Positions 29,576 through 38,149 of a stretch of 38,149 bases of DNA are shown piece by piece. The position numbers and the translations under genes were made by a program. The notes beneath the pieces were generated by a model. That model had not been told where the DNA came from and did no database searches. It saw only the letters and a list, made by a program, of their open reading frames with translations. Numbering within the stretch: the stretch's first letter is position 1; each line of letters begins with the position of its first letter. Location: the NCBI GenBank assembly GCA_028871345.1, contig JAGWNK010000038.1, forward strand, positions 1 to 38,149, in the 5' to 3' direction. Source of the DNA: Alphaproteobacteria bacterium. Lineage in GTDB: Bacteria > Pseudomonadota > Alphaproteobacteria > Micropepsales > Micropepsaceae.

Positions 29576-30220
29576 CTAGGCCTTCTTTGCCAACAATTCC
29601 CTGATAAATCCCTGGGTTACCGGGCGTTTTTGGCTCAAGGCTGCGGCGTCCGCCGCAGCGACGAAGTCCCGGATGGCCGCCGGCGACCGTTCCAGGGTCC
29701 GGATCATCTGCTGGACCACGGCATCGGGAACCTGGAGCTGGCGATCGGCGAAGAGCTTGCGCGCCAGACCGGCCAGAAGTGCGTCGTCGGGTTCCCACAG
29801 AGGGAACGCCAGAAGCGCCCGCAGGCGCGATCCGAGGTCGGGGAGTGCCACGGGCCAGGCCCCCGGCGGTTCCAGCCCGGTCAGGAGGAGCGGTTTTCCC
29901 CGCTCGAAGAGGGCGAACAAGGCCCGTTCGGCATCCGCCGACAACACCGCTCCGACGTCTTCCACTGCCACGGCATCGTGCGCGCCCAGCACCGTGCTGT
30001 CGAGCGACGCGGCGTCCACGATCGCGGCCTCGGCGCGCTGGGCCCAGACATGGACGAGATGGGTCTTGCCCGACCCGCCGGGGCCGTGGAGCGCGGCGGC
30101 CGGTGCCGGCCAGGCGGGCCAGGAGTCGATGAACCCCGCTGCGGCGCTGTTGGCCGGCGCCACGATGAAATCCTCGCGGGTCAATCGGGCGGGTGTTTCG
30201 AGCGGTAGCGGGATTTGCAT
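29576..30220 (-). CDS. hdaA: HdaA-type DnaA-related regulator
   Basis: This 214-residue protein resembles the AAA+ domain of DnaA without the DNA-binding domain, as in Hda/HdaA, which inactivates DnaA-ATP together with the sliding clamp. The N-terminus MQIPLPLE fits the clamp-binding QxxLPL-type motif. The Walker A is GPGGSGKTHLV; the Walker B region VAVEDVG is present in weak form. Downstream come SRLRALLAFPLWEPDD and a sensor-like block. It starts three bases after the upstream phosphatidyltransferase stop. In Caulobacter relatives the same order DUF2066-phosphatidyltransferase-hdaA-ppk is known. Confidence 0.88.
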   Translation of the reverse strand: MQIPLPLETPARLTREDFIVAPANSAAAGFIDSWPAWPAPAAALHGPGGSGKTHLVHVWAQRAEAAIVDAASLDSTVLGAHDAVAVEDVGAVLSADAERALFALFERGKPLLLTGLEPPGAWPVALPDLGSRLRALLAFPLWEPDDALLAGLARKLFADRQLQVPDAVVQQMIRTLERSPAAIRDFVAAADAAALSQKRPVTQGFIRELLAKKA

Positions 30221-30223
30221 GCG

Positions 30224-30784
30224 TCAGGCGGCGCGCTGGCCCGCCAGCACGGCCTGGAGCCAGACACGGGCATAAGCAAGGAAGGACAGCAGCGTGAAGA
30301 CGGCCACCACCAGGCCGACCGCCGTCTCGAGCCGCGGCATCGTCGTATTGAGCGCCAGCAGCAGCAGGAGGAGCGCCACATAGCTGACCTGCACCACCGT
30401 GCTCGCCTTGCCGATGATGAGCGGCTCGACGCGCAGCGGCGCTCCCAGCCCGCGCGCCAATAGGACGCCCACAACGATGGCGACGTCGCGCCCGATCACC
30501 AGAACCGTGAACCAGCCGGGCACCACGCCCACCTCGGTGAGGGCGAGGAAGCTCGCCAGCATCAAGAGCTTGTCGGCGGCCGGATCGAGCCAGGCTCCGA
30601 AGCGCGAACTGAGGCCGAAGCGCTTGGCGAGAAATCCGTCGAGCGCATCGCTCAGGCCCGCCAGGGCGAAGACGAACAAGGCCGCCATGGCGATGCCGCG
30701 GAGGATCAGGAGTGCTGCAATCGGCGCAGCCACCAGCCTGAGCGTGCTCAGGATGTTGGGCGTCTGCCGGAGCATGACGTTCAT
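30224..30784 (-). CDS. CDP-alcohol phosphatidyltransferase family membrane protein
   Basis: This 186-residue integral membrane enzyme transfers a phosphatidyl group from CDP-diacylglycerol to an alcohol. The family signature is present as DALDGFLAKRFGLSSRFGAW followed by LDPAADK, with K where many members have R in DGxxAR. Several hydrophobic helices flank it. PgsA (phosphatidylglycerophosphate synthase) and cardiolipin synthase-type activity are both possible. Its start ATG 30784 overlaps the DUF2066 stop by four bases; its own stop lies three bases before hdaA. Confidence 0.85.
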   Translation of the reverse strand: MNVMLRQTPNILSTLRLVAAPIAALLILRGIAMAALFVFALAGLSDALDGFLAKRFGLSSRFGAWLDPAADKLLMLASFLALTEVGVVPGWFTVLVIGRDVAIVVGVLLARGLGAPLRVEPLIIGKASTVVQVSYVALLLLLLALNTTMPRLETAVGLVVAVFTLLSFLAYARVWLQAVLAGQRAA

Positions 30785-31848
30785 GGCGCGCTCGCTGCTG
30801 ATCCCTGCGAAAGCTGCCAGCCCTGTCCCGAGCTGGTCAGCGTCAGGCCGGCCTGCGCCAGCGCGTCCTTCAACTGGTCGGTCGTGCCGATATAGGAGAT
30901 CGTGATCCGCGCCGCGCCGATGTCCATGGCCGTCACGGTCACGCCAGAGACGTTCGGCACGCCTGACAGGATGGATTGCATCTGGGCGAACTGGGCTAGC
31001 GAGTCCGTGCGGACATCGGCCACGAGCGTGGCCTTCTGGCTGTAATTCACGGCCGACTGCGTCTTCCACATGTCGTCCAGGGCCCGCACGGCGGCGTCCG
31101 CCGCGGCCGGATAAGTCGACGCCGCCCCTTGCAGGATCGGCACCTCCAGTTGCGCCTTCACGGGCAACTCGCCGGCACCGATGCGGCGCAGCGTCACGAC
31201 GAGCTTGTTGCCCGACACGGCCGCCAGGACGAGCACGGCTTCGGTCGCGTGGATGCGCGCGGCCACGGGTTGGACGTTCGCCCAGGTCGCCGTGTCGAAC
31301 GACAGGTTCTGCAGGACGGCCGTGTCGGCCGCGTCGCCGACCGGGACCGAGAATGGGACGACGCTTTGGGCGAAGCGCGGGCTCGCGAAGGCCGAGGTCC
31401 ACAACGAGCCGCGGGCGTACCCTGGCGCCATGGGAACCAGCAGAATGCGCTTGGCGGCCGTCGCCGTGTAGGGAATGCCGGCCGCCTGCAGCACGCGCGC
31501 CACGGCCTCGGGATTGAAGGTGTAGGTGATGTCCGCCACGTATCGCGTCGTCGAGCGGCGCTCGTTGTTCGGCAGATAGCTGATGATCAGCCGCTGCAGC
31601 TGGCTGTCGTCCAGCATCGGCTGGCGCGCCCAGTCCTGCTGGCGTGTCAGGCGCCGGAACAGGATCTGCCAGGCGACCGGGCGCCCGGCGGCGATGGCGG
31701 CGAGGCGCGCTTCGGACGACGAGGACCCCGAGGCATCGACATGGACGTTGGGAACGGAGAACGGATTGTCCGCCGCGGCGGCCTGCGCCATGAACCACGT
31801 CAGCGCGAGCGCGAGAAGTAGCGCCGGGATACGAAATGGGCGATGCAT
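30781..31848 (-). CDS. DUF2066-domain secreted protein
   Basis: This 355-residue protein has a Sec signal peptide (IPALLLALALTWFMAQAAAA) and a DUF2066 domain: SSSSEARLAAIAAGRPVAWQ, RLTRQQDW, and YVADITYTFNPEAVARVLQ. DUF2066 proteins are uncharacterised periplasmic proteins of proteobacteria. The domain is followed by beta-rich repeats. The stop overlaps the phosphatidyltransferase start by four bases, so it heads this operon. A 66-base gap separates it from the DUF1501 gene upstream on the same strand. Confidence 0.87.
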   Translation of the reverse strand: MHRPFRIPALLLALALTWFMAQAAAADNPFSVPNVHVDASGSSSSEARLAAIAAGRPVAWQILFRRLTRQQDWARQPMLDDSQLQRLIISYLPNNERRSTTRYVADITYTFNPEAVARVLQAAGIPYTATAAKRILLVPMAPGYARGSLWTSAFASPRFAQSVVPFSVPVGDAADTAVLQNLSFDTATWANVQPVAARIHATEAVLVLAAVSGNKLVVTLRRIGAGELPVKAQLEVPILQGAASTYPAAADAAVRALDDMWKTQSAVNYSQKATLVADVRTDSLAQFAQMQSILSGVPNVSGVTVTAMDIGAARITISYIGTTDQLKDALAQAGLTLTSSGQGWQLSQGSAASAP

Positions 31849-31914
31849 TTGGAACCTGTCCTGGACGGGCCGGACTATACCGGCCGCCGGGCCCGCTTGA
31901 AAGCGGCGCTTTGC

Positions 31915-33117
31915 CTAGGCGATCAGGTGCGTCAGTGCGGCGGCCGGAGCGCTGTCGGGGAAAATTGCTGTGTCCAGAATGCGATGGGGCACGCCCATGT
32001 GGTCGCAGAGCACCGCCTTGAACAAGGAACGCAAATCGGTCCGCGCCGGCTGATCGCGGCCGTCGCGCAGACGATCGGGCTTGAGGCCCACCCATTCGGC
32101 ATGCACCGCGCCGCCGGACACCGCCCCGCCGAGCAGGAACGCCGCACCACCTGTCCCGTGGTCGGTGCCGCCGCTGCCGTTGGCGTGGACCGTGCGGCCG
32201 AACTCCGTCGCCATGACGACGGCGGTCTTCGTCCATGCCGGACCCAGGGATGTCTTGAGGGCGTCGAGCGCGGCATCGAGGGCCTGTAACCGGCGCGCCA
32301 GCAGGCCGTCCGCCGCTCCTTCGTTGAAGTGCGTGTCCCAGCCGCCCGCGTCGAGAACGGCGACGCGCGGTCCGTCGGCAAGCGCCAGCAGTTTTCCGGC
32401 GCCGGAGAACAGCGGGGTGAGATTGGCGTAGCCGCCCTTCTTCATCATGTCCTTCTGCGAGGCATCGTCCATCGCCGCCTGCGCCTCCGCCTCTAAGGCG
32501 ATGGCGCTGTCCAGCGATGCGGCAAGCACGGCGTCGCCCGCGTACATCGCGCGCACCTTGGCGAGGAATGCCTCGTCTGGTTCGGGCAGGACGGACGGCA
32601 TCCAGCTCGTGGCCTTGGCCGGTCCGGTGAGCATGAGAGGCGGCGTCTGCGCCACGGCCACCGCCGATTGGCCGTTCGCCAGCCCCAGGGGTACCAGCGC
32701 CCGGTTGAGCCAGCCGTCCTGCAGGATATGGGGCGCCGTGGCGCCGGTCTCCAGCACGTTCTGTCCGTCGAAATGCGAGCGGTCGCGGTAAGGCGAGCAG
32801 ATGTTGTGGAAGACCGCCAGCTGTTTGGCGTCGTAACAGGCCTTCAGGTTCGTCAGAGCCGGATGCAGGGCGAAGAAGCCGTCGAGGTCGTGCAAGCCCT
32901 GGGTCTTGTCGATTGCGAGCACGCCGCGGACATTGGCGTAATCCGGATCGCCGTAGGGCGGCACAGCGGCCAGCCCGTCGAGCGCTCCGCGCAGGATGAC
33001 GACCACCAGCCGCCGCTGCGTCGGCACGCTGGCGAATGCGTAGCGCAGCGGGGCATCCCAGAGTGTGAGCGCGCTGGCGGCGGCCATGGTCTTGAGGATG
33101 GAACGGCGTGTGTTCAT
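31915..33117 (-). CDS. DUF1501-domain protein, Tat-exported
   Basis: This 400-residue protein belongs to DUF1501, a family related to sulfatase/alkaline-phosphatase folds. It has LVVVILRGALDGLAAVPPYG, the SHFDGQNVLETG block, DAGGWDTHFNEG, and FGRTVHANGSGGTDHGTGGA, all family motifs with likely metal ligands (D, H). The N-terminus TRRSILKTMAAASALTL is a twin-arginine signal. ATG 33117 is chosen because it places the twin-Arg at residues 4-5. It lies four bases after the DUF1800 stop, the usual pairing. Function is unknown. Confidence 0.92.
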   Translation of the reverse strand: MNTRRSILKTMAAASALTLWDAPLRYAFASVPTQRRLVVVILRGALDGLAAVPPYGDPDYANVRGVLAIDKTQGLHDLDGFFALHPALTNLKACYDAKQLAVFHNICSPYRDRSHFDGQNVLETGATAPHILQDGWLNRALVPLGLANGQSAVAVAQTPPLMLTGPAKATSWMPSVLPEPDEAFLAKVRAMYAGDAVLAASLDSAIALEAEAQAAMDDASQKDMMKKGGYANLTPLFSGAGKLLALADGPRVAVLDAGGWDTHFNEGAADGLLARRLQALDAALDALKTSLGPAWTKTAVVMATEFGRTVHANGSGGTDHGTGGAAFLLGGAVSGGAVHAEWVGLKPDRLRDGRDQPARTDLRSLFKAVLCDHMGVPHRILDTAIFPDSAPAAALTHLIA

Positions 33118-33121
33118 GGCA

Positions 33122-34495
33122 TCACCGGCGCTGGAATTCGGGACTGGCAAGCAGCAGCGCAATGGCCTCGCCGGGCGCACCCGCCTCAGCCATCGCGGTC
33201 CTGGTGGCCGGGCGCAACAAGGGGCCGAGACCCGACTCGGCGACGGCTGCAGCGTCGAAATTCTTGGGCAGGCGCTGGCCGATCTGGCGCGCCCATTCGA
33301 TACGGTCGAGCACGGCGTCAGGCCCTGACCAGGCTTCGGAGATCTCGGGCCAGCCCTTGGGCGACGGTGGTGCCAGCGGAAATTGTCCCATCAGGCGCGC
33401 CGCGCCCATGGCACCGCGCACCTGTTTGGCGACGGCGTCGGGATCGTTTCCGGCGCGCGGCAGTCCGAGGAGCCGGTAGGCCGCCGTCACGTATTCGACC
33501 GGCGTGCGCAACTTCCGGCCTGCGGCCGACCATGCGGCCGGATCGTTCACTGCGGCTTCGCTCAGCGCGCGCAGATCGCCGTCGGTTTCGCGAAAGGTGT
33601 TTTCCAGGCGCGCGACCGACGCGGCAGACGGCTCGTCGGCGATGAAAGCGATCGCGAACTTCCGCGCGATGTGGCGCGCCGTGGCGGGATCGTGCGCCAG
33701 GTCGCCGACCGCCGCGACCGCACCGTCGTATCCTTCGTACGTCTTGCCGCGCAGCGTCACCGGGCCAGGCTCGTGGCGCGCCGGATAGAAGCGGAAGCCG
33801 TTGCCGCCGGCGGGGTCGAGGCTCCAGCCGGTCAGCAGCTTCGCCATGGCGATGACATCGGCCTGCGTGTAGCCGCCGTCGACGCCCAGCGTGTAGAGTT
33901 CCATTAGTTCGCGGCCGAGATTTTCGTTGAGCCCCTTCCCGCTTTTCTTTCCGGCCGCGGAGTCGGGTCCGATGGACTCGGCGTTGTCGAGATAAAGCAG
34001 CATCGCGGGATGATGCACGACCGCCTGGACCATCTCTTCGAACTTGCCGTTGATATGCGGGCGGATCGCCTCCCGCTCGAAGGCGCCCGCGAACAGCGCG
34101 GCGCGAAGGTTGAGGGCGGAAACGACGAAATGGTTGCTCCAGAACCAGACCAGGCGTTCGGCGAACGGCTTGTCGGTCGCGAAGCCGCAGGCGAAACGCG
34201 CCGCCATCTCCTGCAGAAAGATCTGGCCGCGCGATCGGTTGAGCGCCTTGATGGCCTCCTGGTTGCCCGCCCGCTCGCGCCTGAGCCGGGCGATCTGCTG
34301 GCGGTCCCCCGTCAGCAGCGCGGCAAGTTCGCCGCCCGTTTGCAGCGCCGTTGCGTCCAGCGCTTGGGGCTCGTCGGCACCCGTCTCGAGTTGGGACAGC
34401 AGCCAGTCGTGCGGCCTGGCGCTGGCCGCGGCGATCTCGCCCGGTTTGGCACCGAGACCGAAACGATGAACGGCGATAGCCCCTTCCAACGACAT
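33122..34495 (-). CDS. DUF1800-domain protein
   Basis: This protein of about 457 residues matches DUF1800: AVHRFGLGAKPGE at the N-terminus, LVWFWSNHFVV, ENLGRELMELYTLGVDGGY, and AMAKLLTGWS. These are the family's best-conserved blocks. It pairs with the downstream DUF1501 gene, four bases away, in a two-gene unit found widely in bacteria without a known job. The start is uncertain: ATG 34495, ATG 34510 and GTG 34528 are all in frame and none has a strong ribosome site. No signal peptide is evident. A 5'-to-5' gap separates it from the SRAP gene. Confidence 0.88.
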   Translation of the reverse strand: MSLEGAIAVHRFGLGAKPGEIAAASARPHDWLLSQLETGADEPQALDATALQTGGELAALLTGDRQQIARLRRERAGNQEAIKALNRSRGQIFLQEMAARFACGFATDKPFAERLVWFWSNHFVVSALNLRAALFAGAFEREAIRPHINGKFEEMVQAVVHHPAMLLYLDNAESIGPDSAAGKKSGKGLNENLGRELMELYTLGVDGGYTQADVIAMAKLLTGWSLDPAGGNGFRFYPARHEPGPVTLRGKTYEGYDGAVAAVGDLAHDPATARHIARKFAIAFIADEPSAASVARLENTFRETDGDLRALSEAAVNDPAAWSAAGRKLRTPVEYVTAAYRLLGLPRAGNDPDAVAKQVRGAMGAARLMGQFPLAPPSPKGWPEISEAWSGPDAVLDRIEWARQIGQRLPKNFDAAAVAESGLGPLLRPATRTAMAEAGAPGEAIALLLASPEFQRR

Positions 34496-34625
34496 GGTCG
34501 TCCCGTCCATTTGGGTCGTAATCTGCACTTTATTATGCGATCAATTCTTAAACGGTACGGTGCGGCGCAATCCGTCGCAACGTCGGCGCCTGTTCTTTTA
34601 TTGTCAGACCTCCGATGAGGCTTCG

Positions 34626-35264
34626 ATGTGCGGGAAGTTCACGGCGCAGGCGACTTGGCGGCAGGTGGTCGATTTCTCCGCCCCGCTGGCTGCCGGTATT
34701 CGCGAGTCCGTCGTCTACCGGCCGATGATGATGGTTCCGGTCATCGTCCATGACCGCGAGGCAGGTCGACGGCGCGTCGTCCCCATGCGGTGGGGGTTCC
34801 CGCATCGTGGCAATCCGAACCGTCCGGATCCGATCCATGCCCGCGCCGAAACCATCGACGAGAAGCCGACCTTCAAGGCCGCCTTCGAGAATGGCCAACG
34901 CGGCATCGTGGCGGTGCAGACCTTCAACAGCGGAAAAGACCTTCCCAGCGGCAAGGTCGAGCAATGGGTTGTGGATCCCGCGGATAATCAGGCACACGGC
35001 ATCGCGTTCGTCTGGCGGCGCTTCGAGATCGAGGGGCAGCCGGCTCCTCTGCTGGCCTGCGCCATGGTGACGGTTCCGCCCAACGGACTGATACGCAGCA
35101 TCACCGACCGGATGCCTGCGGTCCTCGAGGCGCCGGACTGGCCCGTGTGGCTTGGCGAGACGGCCGCGTCACCCGCCGAGGCCAAGGCCGTGCTGAAGGT
35201 GCCGGCGGGAACGGACTGGCGCATGGCGCCCGAAAAACAACCGTCCCAGCCGAGTTTCCTGTGA
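34626..35264 (+). CDS. Divergent SRAP-family protein (YedK/HMCES-like) with altered active site
   Basis: The family shields abasic sites in single-stranded DNA by forming a thiazolidine crosslink through Cys2. This 212-residue protein keeps MCGKF with Cys2 and VPMRWGF. The motif normally reading NARAET is HARAET (H71), the GFYEW glutamate block is absent (RGIVAVQTF instead), and the active-site His of IHDRMP is Thr160 (ITDRMP). It belongs to a divergent subgroup, so crosslinking is uncertain. Start ATG 34626 is fixed by the obligatory Cys2. No convincing LexA box was found upstream. Confidence 0.8.
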   Translation: MCGKFTAQATWRQVVDFSAPLAAGIRESVVYRPMMMVPVIVHDREAGRRRVVPMRWGFPHRGNPNRPDPIHARAETIDEKPTFKAAFENGQRGIVAVQTFNSGKDLPSGKVEQWVVDPADNQAHGIAFVWRRFEIEGQPAPLLACAMVTVPPNGLIRSITDRMPAVLEAPDWPVWLGETAASPAEAKAVLKVPAGTDWRMAPEKQPSQPSFL

Positions 35265-35319
35265 ACCGGGGGACGGGGGCGGTCGAAATCCGCAAACAAT
35301 TATCTTGCCCGACCATGGT

Positions 35320-35340
35320 GGCGTCCGGCCTTCGGACGCC
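35320..35340. terminator. Hairpin in the SRAP-purM spacer
   Basis: GGCGTCCG pairs with CGGACGCC across the five-base loop GCCTT. The stem is strong, but only two T's follow. It may end the SRAP transcript or lie in the purM leader. Confidence 0.4.
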
Positions 35341-35396
35341 TTGCGAGTCCGCACCCCGCCGACTAAACGAGTCCCATCCTGACCTGGCCGCCGATC

Positions 35397-36470
35397 ATGA
35401 CCGAGAAAACGCCCAAGAAGCCGCTGACCTATAAGGACGCCGGTGTCGATATCGATGCCGGCGAAGCCTTGGTGGAGCGCATCGCGGGCTTCGCCAAGTC
35501 CACCCGCCGCCCGGGCGCCGACGCCGATCTCGGCGGCTTCGGAGGCTTGTTCGATCTCAGGGCCGCCGGTTTCACCGACCCCGTCCTGGTGGCTTCCACC
35601 GACGGCGTCGGCACCAAGCTCAAGATCGCCATCGAGACCGGCCGCTTCGCGGGCATCGGCCAGGATCTGGTCGCCATGTGCGTCAACGATATCGTCGTGC
35701 AGGGCGCCGAGCCGCTGTTCTTCCTCGATTACTACGCGACGGGAAAGCTCGATGTGGCGGCCGCCGCCACGATCATCGAAGGCATCGCGCGCGCCTGCAA
35801 GGCTTCGGGCTGCGCGCTGATCGGCGGCGAGACGGCGGAGATGCCCGGCCTTTATGCCAAGGCCGATTTCGATCTGGCAGGTTTTTCGGTCGGCGCCGTC
35901 GAGCGCGGCGCGATCCTGCCCAAGACCGGCGAGATGCGGCCCGGTGACGTGGTGATCGGCGTGACCTCCTCGGGGGTCCACTCCAACGGCTTCTCCCTCG
36001 TGCGCCGCGTGGTCGAGAAGGCGGGCCTTGGTTACGGCGATCCGGCGCCCTTCGCGCCCGGCGAGAGCCTGGGCGATGCCCTGCTCGCGCCGACGCGTCT
36101 CTATGTGAAATCCGCGATGGCGGCCATCCACGCCCGCGGCGTCAAGGGGCTGGCGCATATCACCGGCGGCGGCATCACGGAGAACACGCCGCGCGCCTTG
36201 CCGGGGGGACTGGATGTCGAAATCGACCTGGGATTGTGGTCGCCGCCGCCGGTGTTCGGCTGGCTGGCGCGCACGGCCGCCATCGACGGGCAGGAGATGC
36301 TGCGCACCTTCAACTGCGGCATCGGATTGGTGGCGATCGTAGATGAACTCTGTGCCGGCGCGGTAATCGACGCCTTCCAGCTGTCCGGCGAAAAGGCGTT
36401 CCGCATCGGCTCGGTGGTGCTCGGCGATGGCGAGGCGAAAGTGCGCTATCGGGGCGCCCTGAAATGGTGA
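35397..36470 (+). CDS. purM: Phosphoribosylformylglycinamidine cyclo-ligase
   Basis: PurM (AIR synthetase) closes the imidazole ring in purine synthesis using ATP. The 357-residue protein has the family blocks [14 protein letters not shown] at the N-terminus, [47 protein letters not shown], and [16 protein letters not shown]. Length and order are standard. The purN start lies inside its last seven bases, so the pair is translationally coupled. The region upstream carries a hairpin; no purine riboswitch or PurR site was recognised. Confidence 0.97.
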   Translation: MTEKTPKKPLTYKDAGVDIDAGEALVERIAGFAKSTRRPGADADLGGFGGLFDLRAAGFTDPVLVASTDGVGTKLKIAIETGRFAGIGQDLVAMCVNDIVVQGAEPLFFLDYYATGKLDVAAAATIIEGIARACKASGCALIGGETAEMPGLYAKADFDLAGFSVGAVERGAILPKTGEMRPGDVVIGVTSSGVHSNGFSLVRRVVEKAGLGYGDPAPFAPGESLGDALLAPTRLYVKSAMAAIHARGVKGLAHITGGGITENTPRALPGGLDVEIDLGLWSPPPVFGWLARTAAIDGQEMLRTFNCGIGLVAIVDELCAGAVIDAFQLSGEKAFRIGSVVLGDGEAKVRYRGALKW

Positions 36471-37072
36471 GGGCCCGCACGGCCATCCTGATCTCCGGAC
36501 GCGGCAGCAACATGCGCGCCCTGATCGCGGCGGCCGACGATGCTTCATTCCCGGCGGAAATCGCCCTCGTCGTCTCCAATGTCGAAGGCGCGGAAGGACT
36601 GTCCTACGCCGCCGCCGCCGGAATCCCCACCAAGGTCATCCCGCACAAGCCGTTTGCGTCGCGCGAAGCCTTCGATGGCGCGATGGACGCGGCGTTGGTG
36701 GAAACCGGCATCGAGATCGTCTGCCTCGCTGGCTTCATGCGCATCCTCTCCGACGGTTTCGTCCGCAAGTGGGAAGGAAAGCTCCTCAACATCCATCCGT
36801 CGCTGCTGCCGTCGTTCAAGGGCGTGCATGTCCACGAACAGGCGCTCAGAGCGGGCGTCCGAATCTCCGGATGCACAGTGCATTTCGTGGTGCCCGAGCT
36901 CGACGCCGGTCCGATCATCGATCAGGCCCATGTCCGCGTGGAACCCGGCGATACGCCACAGACGCTGGCGGCGCGCGTTCTCGTCGAGGAGCACAAGCTC
37001 TATCCGGCCGCGCTGAAGTTGCTGGCCGAGGGCAAGGTGGCCCTGCGCAACGGCCAGGCCGTGTTTCGCTAG
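36464..37072 (+). CDS. purN: Phosphoribosylglycinamide formyltransferase
   Basis: PurN transfers a formyl group from 10-formyl-tetrahydrofolate to GAR in purine synthesis. The 202-residue protein has [28 protein letters not shown], and [15 protein letters not shown] [15 protein letters not shown]. The catalytic Asn-His-Asp set appears in [14 protein letters not shown] and [12 protein letters not shown]. It overlaps purM by seven bases. The first ATG at 36464 matches the family start. Confidence 0.97.
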   Translation: MVRARTAILISGRGSNMRALIAAADDASFPAEIALVVSNVEGAEGLSYAAAAGIPTKVIPHKPFASREAFDGAMDAALVETGIEIVCLAGFMRILSDGFVRKWEGKLLNIHPSLLPSFKGVHVHEQALRAGVRISGCTVHFVVPELDAGPIIDQAHVRVEPGDTPQTLAARVLVEEHKLYPAALKLLAEGKVALRNGQAVFR

Positions 37073-37109
37073 CCCCGCCTTATGCTATCGTTTGGCAGGG
37101 GGGGCTCTC

Positions 37110-37997
37110 ATGGATGGCGCGCTGAACAGGTCGAGTGTGCCGCGCTTTCTGTCGCGCGTGGCCGTGGTGCGGCTTCTGCTGTTCTTCCTGATGCTGGCGA
37201 CCACCGATGTGGGCGTGCAGATCGCGCTGACCCAGGCCGTCAAGCACGTGCCGTCGCCTTACATCGAGGGTGCCGCCGTCGCCGGCGCGTTCGGCGCCTG
37301 CATCGTTCTGGCCGCGGTCTACGCGTCGCTGGTGTGGTCGCTCGAGAGGCGCAGGCCGCGTGAATTGGCCTTGCTGCCCGGAGCGCCGCTGGCCGTCGCC
37401 GGCGTGCTGTTCGGCTTCATGCTGTTTGCGGTCGTGTACGCCGTGCTGTGGGCGCTGGGCGTCGCCCATTGGCAGGGTTTTGCCGGCTACGCCGGGATCG
37501 TCCGCACCGCCATTCCGGCCATGATTGCCGCCGTCGGCGAGGAGCTGGCGATCCGCGGCGGGGTCTTCCGCATTCTGGAGGACGGTTTCGGCACGCTGGT
37601 GGCGCTCGTCCTGTCGGCCGCCCTGTTCGGCTTGCTGCATGCCTTGAATCCGGGGGCGACGGCGGCCTCGACGGCGGCCATCGCTTTGGAAGCTGGTCTC
37701 CTGCTCGGCGCGGCTTACGCCGTCACGCGCAATCTGTGGTTCCCGATCGGGCTGCATTTCGGCTGGAACTTCACCGAAGGCGGCGTCTTCGGCGCCGCCG
37801 TCTCGGGTGGCGAAGGCGGCCACGGCATCGTCCGCATGTCGCTCAACGGTCCCGATCTTCTGACGGGCGGGGCTTTCGGTCCCGAGGCCTCGCTGGTCGC
37901 GGTGGCGATTTGCCTGGCGGCCGCGGTGGTCCTGCTGGCCGCTGCGATCCGTCGCCGCCACTGGGTGCGCCTGTCGTTCAACATGATCCTCGACTAG
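37110..37997 (+). CDS. CPBP-family intramembrane metalloprotease (CAAX protease-like)
   Basis: This 295-residue membrane protein has about eight helices and the Rce1/CPBP signature. GEELAIRGGVFR supplies the Glu-Glu-x3-Arg motif. A histidine follows in ALFGLLHALNP, and LHFGWNFTEG supplies the last His/Asn. Related proteins cleave CAAX-type or bacteriocin-precursor substrates in the membrane; here the substrate is unknown. A G-run ribosome site lies just upstream of ATG 37110; an in-frame TTG at 37092 is rejected. The stop overlaps the stop of the opposite-strand dehydrogenase gene. Confidence 0.88.
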   Translation: MDGALNRSSVPRFLSRVAVVRLLLFFLMLATTDVGVQIALTQAVKHVPSPYIEGAAVAGAFGACIVLAAVYASLVWSLERRRPRELALLPGAPLAVAGVLFGFMLFAVVYAVLWALGVAHWQGFAGYAGIVRTAIPAMIAAVGEELAIRGGVFRILEDGFGTLVALVLSAALFGLLHALNPGATAASTAAIALEAGLLLGAAYAVTRNLWFPIGLHFGWNFTEGGVFGAAVSGGEGGHGIVRMSLNGPDLLTGGAFGPEASLVAVAICLAAAVVLLAAAIRRRHWVRLSFNMILD

Positions 37998-38149
37998 ACG
38001 GACGGCTCGGCTCGCGCTTTCACGGCGCCTTCGACACCCGTGATCTTGACGGATACGTCCCACAGCCGCTTGGCGTCGGCGTCGTTCTGGGCGGCCACGT
38101 TCGGCGTGACCGGGGCGCATTTGTAGAAGTAGCCGCCGCTCTTGCCGGC
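37994..38149 (-). CDS. C-terminal end of a short-chain dehydrogenase, cut by the window edge
   Basis: The last 51 codons of a minus-strand gene are present, ending at TAG (37994-37996). The translation has GYFYKCAPVTPNVAAQNDAD followed by AKRLWDVSVKITG. This resembles the C-termini of retinol dehydrogenase-like SDR proteins, which end with a GKYF-C...A-x-R-LWE-S pattern. The catalytic region lies outside the window, so the call rests on the tail alone. Confidence 0.6.
   Translation of the reverse strand, partial: AGKSGGYFYKCAPVTPNVAAQNDADAKRLWDVSVKITGVEGAVKARAEPSV

Noticed and set aside
27354..29579. 741-codon frame antisense to ppk
   Set aside because: It is a shadow of ppk: composition is His/Arg/Ala/Gly-rich without domains, and ppk motifs are intact on the other strand.
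34592..34606. LexA-like sequence upstream of the SRAP gene (GTTC-N7-GTCA)
   Set aside because: The second half-site has two of four bases wrong, so it does not meet the alphaproteobacterial operator.

Overview
The window is GC-rich chromosomal DNA of an alphaproteobacterium. The evidence is the gene set and its order: an HdaA-type DnaA paralogue with a clamp-binding start, a ppk-ppx pair, tatABC-serS-surE-pcm-nlpD-like on one strand, yajC-secD next to a DUF815 ATPase, a folate-dependent TrmFO, an NDUFAF6-like squalene/phytoene synthase homologue, and LexA boxes of the alphaproteobacterial GTTC-N7-GTTC type. No rRNA, tRNA, CRISPR array or intact insertion sequence was seen. The genus cannot be named from this sequence alone.

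Layout. Positions 1-6440 are a rearranged accessory region around uvrA. It holds two SAM methyltransferases, a 5' stub of a second uvrA, an inverted and frameshifted acyltransferase fragment, the intact SOS-controlled uvrA, a DUF4258 toxin-like/partner pair directly behind it, a second copy of the last 123 bp of uvrA, and the first codons of a truncated antitoxin-like gene. Positions 6445-11000 hold an acyl-ACP thioesterase/NUDIX pair, an AniA-type copper nitrite reductase (nirK) behind a near-perfect NsrR-type palindrome, and two tandem paralogous polytopic membrane proteins. Positions 11147-14536 hold an amidase, a YbjN-domain secreted protein and trmFO. Positions 14612-18227 (minus strand) hold an NDUFAF6-like protein, a PuuD-type membrane domain, secD and yajC; secF is not beside secD.

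Positions 18330-20075 (plus) hold a DUF815 ATPase and a YkgJ cysteine-cluster protein. From 34.5 kb down to 20.1 kb almost everything is on the minus strand: DUF1800, DUF1501, DUF2066, a CDP-alcohol phosphatidyltransferase, hdaA, ppk, ppx, tatA, tatB, tatC, serS, surE, pcm and an NlpD-like lipoprotein. Positions 34626-37997 (plus) hold a degenerate SRAP-fold protein, purM, purN and a CPBP-family membrane protease. The right edge cuts a short-chain dehydrogenase.

How the genes fit together: the core carries protein export (Sec and Tat), envelope maintenance, polyphosphate turnover, replication control and purine synthesis. The most unusual part is the left end. The uvrA locus has been hit at both ends, leaving a paralogue stub upstream and a toxin-antitoxin-like pair inserted at the 3' end between two copies of the uvrA tail, all downstream of an SOS operator. 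The second notable point is nitric-oxide-type control of a lone nirK.
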